Source of the DNA: DUML01 sp050949905
GTDB lineage: Bacteria > Bacillota > Desulfitobacteriia > Desulfitobacteriales > Syntrophobotulaceae
DNA: 64,000 nt
Direction: 5' to 3'
Assembly: GCA_050949905.1 (NCBI GenBank)
Contig: JBMNGP010000003.1
Coordinates: forward strand, 186,001 to 250,000
Below are positions 25,183 to 34,223 of this stretch, piece after piece (within the stretch, counting starts at the first letter, position 1; each line of letters opens with the position of its first letter). Both the position numbers and the translations under genes were made by a program. A model generated the notes under the pieces. The model was not told the origin of the DNA. It saw only the letters and a list, made by a program, of their open reading frames with translations, and did not search any database.

Positions 25183-25629
25183 ATGACCAACCAACTCCAC
25201 TTAAAAGAAGTATCTTCTAACTATAAGTTAATAAAAGGACAACCCCTCCTGATAGCCTGCGTACCCAAGGAAGATATCAGGACGCTTTTTCCTGACTGGT
25301 CTTGGCTTAATCTGGGCTTAATCTTAGCCGAAAACATATTAAACCTGCCTTCTGGTCAAAGAAAACATAAAGTTGCCGATTATGTTCAGGAAGTTATTGC
25401 TAGCCAGAAGGAAGATAAGCTCATCGTCGAGAACATAGATTTATTATTTAATCCTCACTATGAATTAGATGTACTTCAGGTTCTGGCGGCTGCTGCTAGA
25501 ACAAAAAAATTAGTGGTAATCTGGGAAGGAAGATATGATAGCGGGATGCTCTTTTACTCCGAGCTAAAACTCCTTGATTACCATTCTTATGATCCCAAAC
25601 AATATAATGCGCTGTGCATTACCGATTAG
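25183..25629 (+). CDS. brxF: BREX-3 protein BrxF
   Basis: A 148-residue protein. The size, position directly before brxC and text such as LIKGQPLLIACVPKEDIRTLFPDWSWLNLGL and VVIWEGRYDSGMLFYSE match BREX-3 BrxF, a small P-loop-like protein of unknown exact function. Its stop is 12 bases before brxC, so the two are cotranscribed. A TATAAT at 25105-25110 may be the -10 box of the operon promoter, with no clear -35. Confidence 0.75.
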   Translation: MTNQLHLKEVSSNYKLIKGQPLLIACVPKEDIRTLFPDWSWLNLGLILAENILNLPSGQRKHKVADYVQEVIASQKEDKLIVENIDLLFNPHYELDVLQVLAAAARTKKLVVIWEGRYDSGMLFYSELKLLDYHSYDPKQYNALCITD

Positions 25630-25641
25630 GAGGCTGGAATA

Positions 25642-28600
25642 ATGAAGTATGGAGAATTAATTCAATTTGATCCCATTGAAACAGTCATTCAAATTAGAGA
25701 TGCTAATGATGCCGGCAAGGCAGCAAAGCTTATTCAGAGTTATGTCATGTCCGACGATATGGCGGAAATGATTAACCAAAAAATCTTAAGTGAGCTTAAG
25801 CTGGATGAAGTAATCGATAATAAAGGGGTACTCCTAGTCGGTAACTATGGTACAGGTAAATCCCACTTGATGTCTGTAATCTCAGGGGTAGCTGAGGATA
25901 AAGACAATCTTCAGTATTTACGGAATAAGGCTTTTGCTGGCTATATGGAACCTTTAGCCGGACGCTTTGAAGTCTTAAGGATTGAAATCGGAGCAGTGCG
26001 GACTTATTTGCGGGATATAATCCTGGGAGAGTTAGAAAAAGACTTGGCACGCAGAGGGATTAACTATAAGTTTCCTTCTGCTGATAAAATCACCGGCAAT
26101 AAAGATGCCTTAAATGAAATGATGCTTCTTTTTGAGCAGAAGTACGGCCAGAAGGGTTACCTCCTAGTAATCGATGAATTATTGGATTATTTGAAGAGCC
26201 GCACTGAAATGGATCTTATGCTGGAACTGGGCTTTTTGCGCGAACTAGGAGAATTTATTAAAAACTCCCGTTTCCGGGTGATCTGCGGCGTTCAAGAAGC
26301 TTTATTCGATAATCCCAGTTTTACCTTCGTCGCCAATACTTTGCTTAAAGTCAAAGACAGGTTTGAACAGGCGATTATCCGCCGGGAAGATATCGCCTAC
26401 GTCGTATCCGAGCGCATTCTTAAGAAGAACCCGGAACAGAAAGCCAAGATTCGGGAACATCTTATAAAGTTTTGTCCACTTTACCAGAACATGAATGAAC
26501 GGCTGGAGGAGTTTGTCGAGCTATTTCCCATTCATCCGGCTTATATCGAAACATTCCAGCGAGTATACTTGGCAGAGAAGAGGGAGGTCTTAAAAACAAT
26601 TTCCGCTACGGTTAAAAGTATTGTTAAGGAAGAGGTGCCAAAAGACCAGCCAGGAGTAAAATCCTATGACACCTATTGGAAATACATCAAAGAAAACATG
26701 GCCAAGAAAGTCGAACCGGAAATAAAAGAGGTCTTAGAGAAAAGCAGCGTCTTAGAAGATATTATTAATCGTTCCTTTACTAAGCCCGCTTATAAACCTT
26801 TGGCCCTACAGGCCATCTATGCTTTAAGTGTCCACAGGCTTACGACCGGCAGTCTGGATGTCAAAGCAGGCTTAACTGCTCAAAACTTAAAAGACGACCT
26901 CTTGCTCTTTATCGACACTCCTGTTAAAGAAGAAGAATTTTTGCTTACTACTGTCCAGACTGTTATGAGAGCTATTATAGAGACAGTTAGCGGTCAATTT
27001 ATTGAGTATAATAAAGATAATGAACAGTACTATCTAGACTTAACAAAAATTATCGATTATGATGCGAAGATTGAGCAGAAGGCTAATGTGCTGCATGAAT
27101 CGCAGTTAAACACATATTTCTATGCTCTGATCTATGATTTGCTGGATTGGGAGTCCGCAGAATTATTTACTGGTCATAAGATTTATGAGTATTTCCTGAA
27201 CTGGGATGAAAAAAATATTTTCCGCCAGGGTTATTTATTCATGGGAGAATCCAATGAACGACCCACTGCTCAACCGCCAAGGGATTTCTATGTCTATTTC
27301 CTTCCGCCTTACGGGTTATTAACAGCCAAAGATGAGGCGAAAGAGGATGAAGTCTACTATCAATTTAAAGGTGACGAGGAATTTAAACAGAATTTAAAGA
27401 TGTATGCCGCAGCCTTAGAAATGGCGGCGTTAGCTGCCCAGGGCGATACCAAGAGAGTTTATACTAAAAAAGCTGAAGACTATAAAAAGGAACTGGCTGG
27501 TTGGATTAATAAAAATAAGCTCACTGGTTTCCAAGTGATCTACCAGGGAAGCACCAGACAGCTGCCGGAAATTTTACATGGCAAGAAGCTGACGGATCGA
27601 AACTTTAAGGAAATTGTAGACCTGGCTTCTTCCACCAGCCTTTCTTCCTATTTCTTAAAGAAATATCCTAAATACCCCAAATTCTTAGTCAAAATCACTC
27701 ATCATAATCAGATAGAGGTAATGAGAAGAGGTTTAGAGTATATAGCAGGCAAGCCAATTAGTGATGGAGCAAATCTCTTAGAGAGCTTCGGACTGCTTAC
27801 GGGTAACAAGATTAAGCCCGAGAATTCCCCCTATGGAGCTTATTTTATTAAGAAAATTAATAGCCTTCCGGCCAATCAAGTCTTAAACTTTTCAGACTTA
27901 ATCGAGAATCCTTATGAAGATGTATTCTATGACAAAGAGTTTAAGCTTGATCCCCACTGGCTCCTTATTATCTTTGGCTCTTTAATCTACAGCGGCCATC
28001 TAACCTTATTAGCGGGCAATAATGTAAGGTATGATGCTTCTAATTTGGAAGCCTTGGCCAAGGAAAACACAGCTTATCTGTATCACTTTAAACATATCGC
28101 CAAGCCCAAGGCAGCGGCTCTGGCAGAATTAAAAAAACTCTTTTCGATACTCAATATTCCCGAAGGGTTAATCGTTAACCCCAATACCTGGGAAGACGCC
28201 GTAAAAGAGCTGCTCAGGGAGTCTCATGCCCTGGCGGTTAGAGCCTTACACGCTCAGTCTTTATTAAATGATTCCTTCGCGCTTTGGGGAGAATTGCTGA
28301 TACCTCTTAATCTTATGGAGGATTATAAGGGGAAGGTTCGCTTCCTGATAGATATGGGTAATGCCATCGGCAGCCGTTTTAACACTCCAGCCAAGCTGCA
28401 GAATTTTGACTATACCCTAGAACAACTGGCGGAAGCAGAAGAAAGTCTGGCTGTCCTCCAAGTGATTGAAAGATTGGAAGAACTAAAAAGCAAATGCTCA
28501 GCCTACATTGAGTATTTCAGCAAAGCTGAGCTGATTATCCAAGATGAGCGCTGGCAAGAACGTCTGAAAGAAGAAAAGGAAGCCTTTATCCTAGCCCGGG

Positions 28601-29325
28601 AAGCTAGCCGCGACTTAAGCGATCAGACTGACTATGCTGCTAGGATTAATCATAGGCTGACCAGTCTCAAAGATGAATATATCTCCTACTACCTGGGTGA
28701 ACATACCAAATCCCGTCTCGGAGTGAGCGACAGCTCCCGCAAAGGTGCAATCCTGGAAGGTCAGACCATGGCTAATCTTCGTAAGCTAACTGGTATAGCA
28801 GGAATTCTGTCAGTCGGGAAATTTACTGAGCTAAGTGATTCCTTAGCCAAATTAAAAATATGCTATGAGCTTTCCCCAGCCGAATTAAAACAAAGTCATA
28901 TTTGCCCGCACTGCCACTTTAAACCGGCTGACCAAGAAAAGTCAGTTAAAGGCCTGCTTGATCTTCTGGAGGACAAGCTGGATAATCTCCTTGAAGAATG
29001 GGTGCAGACAATCCTTAGCAGTATTGAAGATCCTTTAGTCAAGAAGGATATCCCTTATTTAAAGCCTGATCAAAAGAAAGTGATTGAAAGCTTTCTGGCT
29101 GTAAGAAATTTACCACCAATAGTTGACAACAACTTCGTGGAAGCAGTGAATACCTTGCTGCAGGGACTGGAAAAGATTGAGATCGATATTCATAACCTTG
29201 CAGATATCCTAACAGCCTGGGGACCTTCTAGCACCGATGATCTGAAAGAAAAGTTTAACCAGCTGGTAAGGGACTGGACTAGGGGTAAGGATCAGAGTAA
29301 AGTTCGGATTATAATTAAGAAATAA
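25642..29325 (+). CDS. brxC: BREX-3 ATPase BrxC (DUF6079)
   Basis: A 1227-residue AAA ATPase. Walker A is VLLVGNYGTGKSHLMS (about residue 66) and Walker B is YLLVIDELLDYL (about 174). A long helical region follows, and a late zinc-finger-like CPHCHFKPAD segment lies near residue 1094. This matches BrxC of BREX-3. In BREX the protein is thought to act with PglX and PglZ in recognising phage DNA. The AGGAGG ribosome site is strong. The frame is uninterrupted. A hairpin with a T-run follows. Confidence 0.88.
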   Translation: MKYGELIQFDPIETVIQIRDANDAGKAAKLIQSYVMSDDMAEMINQKILSELKLDEVIDNKGVLLVGNYGTGKSHLMSVISGVAEDKDNLQYLRNKAFAGYMEPLAGRFEVLRIEIGAVRTYLRDIILGELEKDLARRGINYKFPSADKITGNKDALNEMMLLFEQKYGQKGYLLVIDELLDYLKSRTEMDLMLELGFLRELGEFIKNSRFRVICGVQEALFDNPSFTFVANTLLKVKDRFEQAIIRREDIAYVVSERILKKNPEQKAKIREHLIKFCPLYQNMNERLEEFVELFPIHPAYIETFQRVYLAEKREVLKTISATVKSIVKEEVPKDQPGVKSYDTYWKYIKENMAKKVEPEIKEVLEKSSVLEDIINRSFTKPAYKPLALQAIYALSVHRLTTGSLDVKAGLTAQNLKDDLLLFIDTPVKEEEFLLTTVQTVMRAIIETVSGQFIEYNKDNEQYYLDLTKIIDYDAKIEQKANVLHESQLNTYFYALIYDLLDWESAELFTGHKIYEYFLNWDEKNIFRQGYLFMGESNERPTAQPPRDFYVYFLPPYGLLTAKDEAKEDEVYYQFKGDEEFKQNLKMYAAALEMAALAAQGDTKRVYTKKAEDYKKELAGWINKNKLTGFQVIYQGSTRQLPEILHGKKLTDRNFKEIVDLASSTSLSSYFLKKYPKYPKFLVKITHHNQIEVMRRGLEYIAGKPISDGANLLESFGLLTGNKIKPENSPYGAYFIKKINSLPANQVLNFSDLIENPYEDVFYDKEFKLDPHWLLIIFGSLIYSGHLTLLAGNNVRYDASNLEALAKENTAYLYHFKHIAKPKAAALAELKKLFSILNIPEGLIVNPNTWEDAVKELLRESHALAVRALHAQSLLNDSFALWGELLIPLNLMEDYKGKVRFLIDMGNAIGSRFNTPAKLQNFDYTLEQLAEAEESLAVLQVIERLEELKSKCSAYIEYFSKAELIIQDERWQERLKEEKEAFILAREASRDLSDQTDYAARINHRLTSLKDEYISYYLGEHTKSRLGVSDSSRKGAILEGQTMANLRKLTGIAGILSVGKFTELSDSLAKLKICYELSPAELKQSHICPHCHFKPADQEKSVKGLLDLLEDKLDNLLEEWVQTILSSIEDPLVKKDIPYLKPDQKKVIESFLAVRNLPPIVDNNFVEAVNTLLQGLEKIEIDIHNLADILTAWGPSSTDDLKEKFNQLVRDWTRGKDQSKVRIIIKK

Positions 29326-29355
29326 AGCCTTAAAAACTGAGTAATATTGCAGTTT

Positions 29356-29397
29356 ATTATTGGCTATCATACAATAATGATAGCCAATAATTTTTTT
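29356..29397 (+). terminator. 15-bp perfect hairpin with T-run after brxC
   Basis: ATTATTGGCTATCAT (29356-29370) and ATGATAGCCAATAAT (29377-29391) run into seven T. It would end the brxFC transcript and could also be an operator for the antitoxin that starts at 29413, because the arms form a palindrome. Confidence 0.7.
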
Positions 29398-29412
29398 AAG
29401 GGGATGCCGCGA

Positions 29413-29685
29413 ATGACCAACAAAACAAAAAATGTTACCTTTTCCTTACCAATAGATTTAATGGAAAAATACAAGAATTATGCCAAAAGTAATTATATAG
29501 TCTCCGTAAACGCTGCGGTAAAAGAAGCACTTGAAGAATATTCACTTAAAATCGAGAAGGATCAGCTAAAGAAAGAAATGATGATGGCGGCCCAGGATTC
29601 ATTATTCATCCAGGACTTAGAAGAATGCATGCAGGCCTTTGAACCCTCCGATAGAGAGACAGCAGGGAGGCAAAAAGAATGGTAG
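29413..29685 (+). CDS. Antitoxin of a MazF-type pair
   Basis: A 90-residue protein. KNVTFSLPIDLMEKYKNYAK and VNAAVKEALEEYSLKIEK have the ribbon-helix-helix look of MazE/CcdA-like antitoxins (strand, then two helices) with an acidic tail that would bind the toxin. The ATG at 29413 has AAGGGGAT upstream; the frame could extend to 29347 but that covers the hairpin. It overlaps the toxin by seven bases. It sits inside the BREX-3 locus. Confidence 0.75.
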   Translation: MTNKTKNVTFSLPIDLMEKYKNYAKSNYIVSVNAAVKEALEEYSLKIEKDQLKKEMMMAAQDSLFIQDLEECMQAFEPSDRETAGRQKEW

Positions 29686-30026
29686 AATATCAGTGGGGAA
29701 TTTTCTGGGCTGATCTGGAGCCAACAAAAGGGTCTGAGCAGGCAGGTTTTAGACCGGTTTTGGTTGTATCTTCAGAAATAATGAATGAAGCATTGCCTAT
29801 TGTATCGATCCTGGCACTCACCTCATTAAAAGAAGGCAGAAAAGTATATCCTATTGAAGTATTACTAAGCTCGGAGGAAACGGGACTACCTCAAGATTCC
29901 ATAGCGATGGCCCACCAAATAAGAGCAATTGCCAAGGAAAGGCTAAAGGATAAATGCGGCTGTCTTAAATCCGAGGAGATCAAAGAACGGGTTAAAGTAG
30001 CAATAAGAACATATCTCGATTTATAA
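29679..30026 (+). CDS. MazF/PemK-family mRNA interferase toxin
   Basis: A 115-residue protein. GIFWADLEPTKGSEQAGFRPVLVVS is the MazF signature (G.i...dl.p..GsEq.g.RPvlViS), followed by ILALTSLKEGRKVYPIEVLL, SIAMAHQIRAIAKERL and a final helix. It cuts mRNA at short sequences. It overlaps the antitoxin. A selfish pair at this spot would help keep the damaged BREX locus in the genome (inference). Confidence 0.9.
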   Translation: MVEYQWGIFWADLEPTKGSEQAGFRPVLVVSSEIMNEALPIVSILALTSLKEGRKVYPIEVLLSSEETGLPQDSIAMAHQIRAIAKERLKDKCGCLKSEEIKERVKVAIRTYLDL

Positions 30027-30088
30027 TCTAAACAACATGTATTCTTTCATCGTCTAAAATTTCATTAAGAAATGAGGATAAAAGGAAT

Positions 30089-30837
30089 ATGAAGCTTACC
30101 AAAGAAGACTTAGATAAAGTACGACATATCGAAGGATTCCCTTTGGGCAAGGATGAGGACATTATTGCCTTATCGGAACCTCCATATTATACAGCCTGCC
30201 CTAATCCCTTTATCGAAGATTTTATCAAGGAACATGGCAAACCTTATGACGAAGCTACAGATACCTATCAGCGGGAACCTTTTGCTGCGGATGTCAGCGA
30301 AGGCAAGAACGACCCCATCTATAATGCTCATAGCTACCATACCAAAGTGCCACACAAGCAGAATACCAATATCCTGATGCTAAAGCACTTGTCTTGCAGG
30401 ATGTTTTAGACCAGTATGCCGGTGGGGCTGAAAAGCGGAAAGTGATTATCTTTACAGAATTTGTGGCTACCCAAATGTACCTGCAGAAATATTTAGAGAA
30501 AGAATTGCTGAAGTCGTCAGTTTACTTTGAAGTCAGAGGACATGTTCCCCTGAGTGAAGAAAATTATCAGGCAATCTATTCTAAGGCTCAGGAAGCAGCC
30601 TACGATCACTTTTTAGAAATGAAGGCTGCTTTTGAGCAAAGGCTACAAACGGAATATGAAAAAACAAAATACGCCTGGCAATTAAAGATGGAAGCAACAG
30701 AAAGAATCGGGATCGAAAACATAAAAAAACACCGGAAAGAGCGATTGCTAAAAGAGCAGCAAAAGATGGAGGATGACTTTGCGGCCAGGAAAGTCGTTCC
30801 AAGGCTTAAAGCTCTCCTCTTAGTCCGCATGGAATAA
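30089..30837 (+). pseudogene. Deletion scar: PglX start joined to helicase BrxHII end
   Basis: The first part, MKLTKEDLDKVRHIEGFPLG through NAHSYHTKVPHK (about 90 residues), is the start of the BREX-3 DNA methyltransferase PglXI. From about 30358 another frame reads AEYQYPDAKALVLQDVLDQY and KVIIFTEFVATQMYLQKYL to the end RLKALLLVRME, matching the C-terminal region of the BrxHII helicase. About 3-5 kb (most of pglX and brxHII) would be missing. The junction is out of frame, so no fusion protein is expected. Confidence 0.8.
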
Positions 30838-30911
30838 GATTTTTTTAACTTCTATTTCTTTATTGAATCAGAATGATGGATATTAGCTTATTTTTGGGAA
30901 CGGGGTAAATC

Positions 30912-32414
30912 ATGCTAAGGAATTATCTAAGGACCAAGCTGGCATTAGCCTATGAAAATTTCATTTTGGTATTTGATCCCGATAGAATTCTTTTGTCTGC
31001 TAACCTTATGACCGAAGCGGTGCAACAAGGGTTTACTTCCTATACTTATAACGATCCCGAAGAATTTAGATATCTTTATGAATTAAGATTAAGAGATAAT
31101 AAAGAGAGCAAAGTTCTTATCCTGGTTCCTGATGAAAAAATCTATGTTCCATATGACCTTCGGAAACGCAGCTATGTCGTCAGTCTATCCTTGGCTGAAC
31201 TATTCCCAAAGCTGAATACTCAGGCTCTTAGAACCAAGACTTACATCGACCTTGATCTTTTATATATTGCTTATAGTAATTATTTCGGCGGATTCCTTAA
31301 TAGCTCAGAGACTGAGGAGTTCTTGAAGACAACTATTTATAGCAGGGAGAATGCCGAGGAATACGTGAGCAACCTTATTTCCAATATCAAGATTTATTTA
31401 AAGTTAACAGATAGCCTGGAACAATTCAGCTATACTAATTGGTTTGAAATCGCCGAAAAGTGGGCTAAAGCTCGCCTGCTAGTTGATAGCGGCTATGCCC
31501 AAGTTAACCTTCAAGATACTTCGTTGGCAATTGATCAGGTATTTCAAATTTGGTTAGAAAAGAATTACAGGTTTCTCTCCGCCAGTAGTAGCGGGGAAAG
31601 CCCGGTAATGGTGCATAGAACTTTGGATTTGATTCACTCCAGGAGTAAAAAAGCAGCACTTCTGCTCATTGATGGGATGTCACTGGAAAATTGGTATACA
31701 TTTTTAAGCTTTGCCCAAGGACTGCCCGCACAGGATAAAGTCATACTGGGAAATAGCTTTGCAATAATTCCTACAGTTACTTCGGTTTCCAGACAGGCAA
31801 TATTTTCGGGCAAACCTCCGGTTACTCACCCGAATCCCTTTGGCTTAGCAAATGAAGAAAAGCAATTTCGCGAATACTTAAGGGAAGCGGGTTATAAGAA
31901 CGAGGATATTTATTACGGCCGGGGCCTAAATGTCGAGCTGCCACCCCAAACAAAAATAGCAGGCATTATCATCAATACCATAGATGATATAATGCACGGT
32001 CAGATCCAGGGGCAGGGAGGAATGGTTCGTGATGTCCGGTCCTGGGCGGAAAGCGGGGAACTGCAAAATTTGATAAAGGGTTTGCTGGAAGCAGGCTTTG
32101 ATATCTACATCACTTCTGACCACGGCAATATTGAGGCGACTGGGCAGGGTAAGCCCGGTAATGAAGGGTTGTTAACAGAGACTACAAGCCAGAGAGCGAG
32201 GGTTTACCAGGATTTTGCTCTAACAGATAAAGTTGAAAAGGATTTTGAGGTTATTAAGTTCCCGGGGACTTATTTGCCCAAGGGATTTCAGTATATCATA
32301 GCTAAGGGTTATCATTCGTTTACAACTAAAGGAAAGAGGATTGTATGCCACGGTGGAACTAATATTGAAGAAGTAATTGTGCCTTTTGTCCAAATAAAGC
32401 AAAAACCTTCCTAA
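30912..32414 (+). CDS. pglZ: BREX-3 alkaline-phosphatase-like protein PglZ
   Basis: A 500-residue protein. The N-terminal part is helical. The PglZ domain holds ALLLIDGMSLENW (metal-binding Asp, about residue 253) and IYITSDHGNIEATG (about 398-411), with KGYHSFTTKGKR towards the end. It belongs to the alkaline phosphatase superfamily and is a core BREX protein. Length is shorter than BREX-1 PglZ but usual for BREX-3. It follows the scar after 74 bases with GGGGT upstream. The frame is intact. Confidence 0.88.
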   Translation: MLRNYLRTKLALAYENFILVFDPDRILLSANLMTEAVQQGFTSYTYNDPEEFRYLYELRLRDNKESKVLILVPDEKIYVPYDLRKRSYVVSLSLAELFPKLNTQALRTKTYIDLDLLYIAYSNYFGGFLNSSETEEFLKTTIYSRENAEEYVSNLISNIKIYLKLTDSLEQFSYTNWFEIAEKWAKARLLVDSGYAQVNLQDTSLAIDQVFQIWLEKNYRFLSASSSGESPVMVHRTLDLIHSRSKKAALLLIDGMSLENWYTFLSFAQGLPAQDKVILGNSFAIIPTVTSVSRQAIFSGKPPVTHPNPFGLANEEKQFREYLREAGYKNEDIYYGRGLNVELPPQTKIAGIIINTIDDIMHGQIQGQGGMVRDVRSWAESGELQNLIKGLLEAGFDIYITSDHGNIEATGQGKPGNEGLLTETTSQRARVYQDFALTDKVEKDFEVIKFPGTYLPKGFQYIIAKGYHSFTTKGKRIVCHGGTNIEEVIVPFVQIKQKPS

Positions 32415-32432
32415 GAGGAAGGTAACGTTTCT

Positions 32433-32693
32433 CTAATCTTTATAAGCATTTCCACGGCTAGAAATTTTTAAAACAAGTATTACTAGTTGCTCGTCAACTA
32501 TTTCGAATATTATCCTAAACTCACCTATGCGTTTTCGGAATTGCCTTTTTCGATTTTTAAGCCGCTTAATATTGGATGATGAATAAGGATTTTTAGCAAG
32601 ATCCAATAGGGCATCACGAATCCGACGACGCACATTGATTTCTTGCTTCTTGATAAACTTTTCAACAGCCTTGTCAAAAATCAACTTATACAT
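32433..32693 (-). CDS. RelE/ParE-family toxin
   Basis: An 86-residue basic protein. YKLIFDKAVEKFIKKQEINVRRRIRDAL, RKRQFRKRIGEFRIIFEI and LVILVLKISSRGNAYKD follow the RelE plan (K...f...v.kfl.kl, 'R.R.G.yRi.y', final 'H/SRG..Y'). Such toxins cleave mRNA on the ribosome or inhibit gyrase. It overlaps its antitoxin by eight bases and lies opposite to pglZ and brxA, 18 bases from the pglZ stop. Confidence 0.88.
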   Translation of the reverse strand: MYKLIFDKAVEKFIKKQEINVRRRIRDALLDLAKNPYSSSNIKRLKNRKRQFRKRIGEFRIIFEIVDEQLVILVLKISSRGNAYKD

Positions 32694-32913
32694 CTAAATC
32701 TCCGAATACATCTTCGAAGGTAGCATAATCTCCATTAATGATTCTCTTTTTAGCAACATCAATTTCCCTAGCTTCACTTAAATCAAGCTCTTCTTTTTCT
32801 TCTTCGTAAATATGATTCAGTAAATCTTCGATCGAGGGTAATCGTTCTTCAGGTATTTGATCTATAATATAATGAAGTTTTTCGCGTGAGATTGCCAAAG
32901 TAAACCACCCCAA
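32686..32913 (-). CDS. Antitoxin of the RelE-type pair
   Basis: A 75-residue acidic protein. ISREKLHYIIDQIPEERLPSIEDLLNHI is the usual DNA-binding/dimer helix pair of this antitoxin group, with an acidic middle EEEKEELDLSEA and a toxin-binding end ATFEDVFGDLDV. It precedes and overlaps the toxin. GGGGTGG lies just upstream of the start. Confidence 0.8.
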   Translation of the reverse strand: MGWFTLAISREKLHYIIDQIPEERLPSIEDLLNHIYEEEKEELDLSEAREIDVAKKRIINGDYATFEDVFGDLDV

Positions 32914-33034
32914 TCTATTAGAATTTAATAATATTATATATTATTGTCAGTAATTAAACCAAGTATCAATGTTAAGTAACATAATTCATTTTTTACGCTA
33001 ATGATAAAGACTAACTTAGTAAAGGGGTAAATCA

Positions 33035-33748
33035 ATGAGTAAAGAAGTCGCATTCTCCAGGTCACTACGCCCGGAATGGCTGGACAAGACTGTGGAGATT
33101 TGCTTAGAAACAGAAAACCCTGATGAGATTAAACAGAAAATTAATGAATATCTAGCGGACTATATTGATAGTCCAACAGTTTTAAGAAAAACACGAGAAA
33201 TATTGATGCGGATTTGGGTATATTCAGATGGGATTAATGAATCGGTTATACCAATCAGGAAAAAGGCTTTGTCAATTTACCGAACCTGTTCAGAAAAAGA
33301 GAGATTGGCTTTGCATTGGGCTATGCTGCTTCTTGCTTTCCCAATTTTTAAAGACTTATGTCAAATAATAGGCAAATTGGCAGAACTGCAGGAAGAGATT
33401 AGCTTAGCCCAAGTTAAGAGAAGGGTATATGAATTGTGGGGAGAGAGAACTACTCTTGAACATTCATTATCTAAAAATATCAAAACCCTGAAAGATTGCG
33501 GGATTTTAACTCAGCTAAAACCGGGCTTATATAGAATTAACAGAAGACAAATTACGAACCCCGCGATTATTAACCTGATGATTTCTGCCGTCATGAGAAC
33601 TAACGACAAACTGTATTATAGTCTGTCAACTATCAATAGACTTAAGGAATTGTTTCCTTTCGAATACCATGTTGATTCTATGATGATCAATGAGTCTCAA
33701 GAGTTTAAACTAGACCGAATTGGTGGCGAGCCGGTAGTAGGGATCTAA
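33035..33748 (+). CDS. brxA: BREX protein BrxA (DUF1819)
   Basis: A 237-residue protein. FSRSLRPEWLDKTVEICLE, LRKTREILMRIWVYSDG and LALHWAMLLLAFPIFKDLC are typical of BrxA (DUF1819), related to the NusB-like RNA/DNA-binding fold. It has a winged-helix-like region (LSKNIKTLKDCGILTQL). In BREX-3 the gene commonly lies near the end of the locus. AAAGGGGT lies upstream. It is separated from pglZ by the opposite-strand toxin pair. Confidence 0.82.
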   Translation: MSKEVAFSRSLRPEWLDKTVEICLETENPDEIKQKINEYLADYIDSPTVLRKTREILMRIWVYSDGINESVIPIRKKALSIYRTCSEKERLALHWAMLLLAFPIFKDLCQIIGKLAELQEEISLAQVKRRVYELWGERTTLEHSLSKNIKTLKDCGILTQLKPGLYRINRRQITNPAIINLMISAVMRTNDKLYYSLSTINRLKELFPFEYHVDSMMINESQEFKLDRIGGEPVVGI

Positions 33749-33920
33749 GCGAACCTTAGTTGTTCAACTTTAAAGAAAAGAAGTTAAGAGTATTCGCTTG
33801 AATCTCAGTTTAATAAAAAGAGGAATATAAATCTTTAAAATTTTTGAGGATTGAGAATAAGCATTCAACATGATAATATAATACCAGTAATTGGAATCTT
33901 GGTGATTGGAGTGATAATGA

Positions 33921-34223
33921 ATGCTCGGACAAAACGACCAGATAACTGACCTAAAGGAGATTATGATACAAAATGATCTGTTTCATAAATTCAATTTAAG
34001 TAAAATTGCCGTCTTTGGTTCAACCGCTAGAGGAGAAACGTCCAATGATATCGATATCCTAATCGAAGACAATGTAGATTACCGGTCATTATACGAGCTT
34101 AGGGAAGAGCTTGAGCGACTGACGCAGAAACGCATTGACATTGTCATGGCCAAATATGCCAATCCTATCGTGCTGCATCGGGCCAGAAAGGAGATTGTCT
34201 ATGTTGCAGGGAATAAAGAATGA
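33921..34223 (+). CDS. mntA: MNT-type nucleotidyltransferase antitoxin
   Basis: A 100-residue protein with the minimal nucleotidyltransferase motif VFGSTARGETSNDIDILIED (G-S, then D-x-D). In MntA/HepT pairs this enzyme adds AMP groups to the HEPN toxin and silences it. The DxD pair and the later Asp (KRIDIVMAK) are present, so it looks active. It overlaps the HEPN gene by 23 bases. It lies 172 bases beyond brxA. Confidence 0.88.
   Translation: MLGQNDQITDLKEIMIQNDLFHKFNLSKIAVFGSTARGETSNDIDILIEDNVDYRSLYELREELERLTQKRIDIVMAKYANPIVLHRARKEIVYVAGNKE

Larger units (their letters stand above)
25183..33748 (+). other. BREX type 3 defence locus, incomplete
   Basis: The order brxF, brxC, (pglX, brxHII), pglZ, brxA is that of BREX-3. 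Here brxF, brxC, pglZ and brxA are intact. The methyltransferase and helicase are reduced to an N-terminal and a C-terminal scrap joined out of frame near 30358. A MazF-type pair lies between brxC and the scar, and a RelE-type pair lies on the minus strand between pglZ and brxA. Without methyltransferase and helicase the classical BREX phenotype is not expected. Confidence 0.85.

Noticed and set aside
25642..29325. Treating the large ATPase as a general DUF6079 protein outside BREX
   Set aside because: brxF directly upstream, PglX and BrxHII scraps, PglZ and BrxA downstream make BREX-3 the better explanation.
30089..30837. A natural methyltransferase-helicase fusion protein
   Set aside because: The two parts are in different frames and each is only an end fragment of its family, so a deletion scar is more likely.
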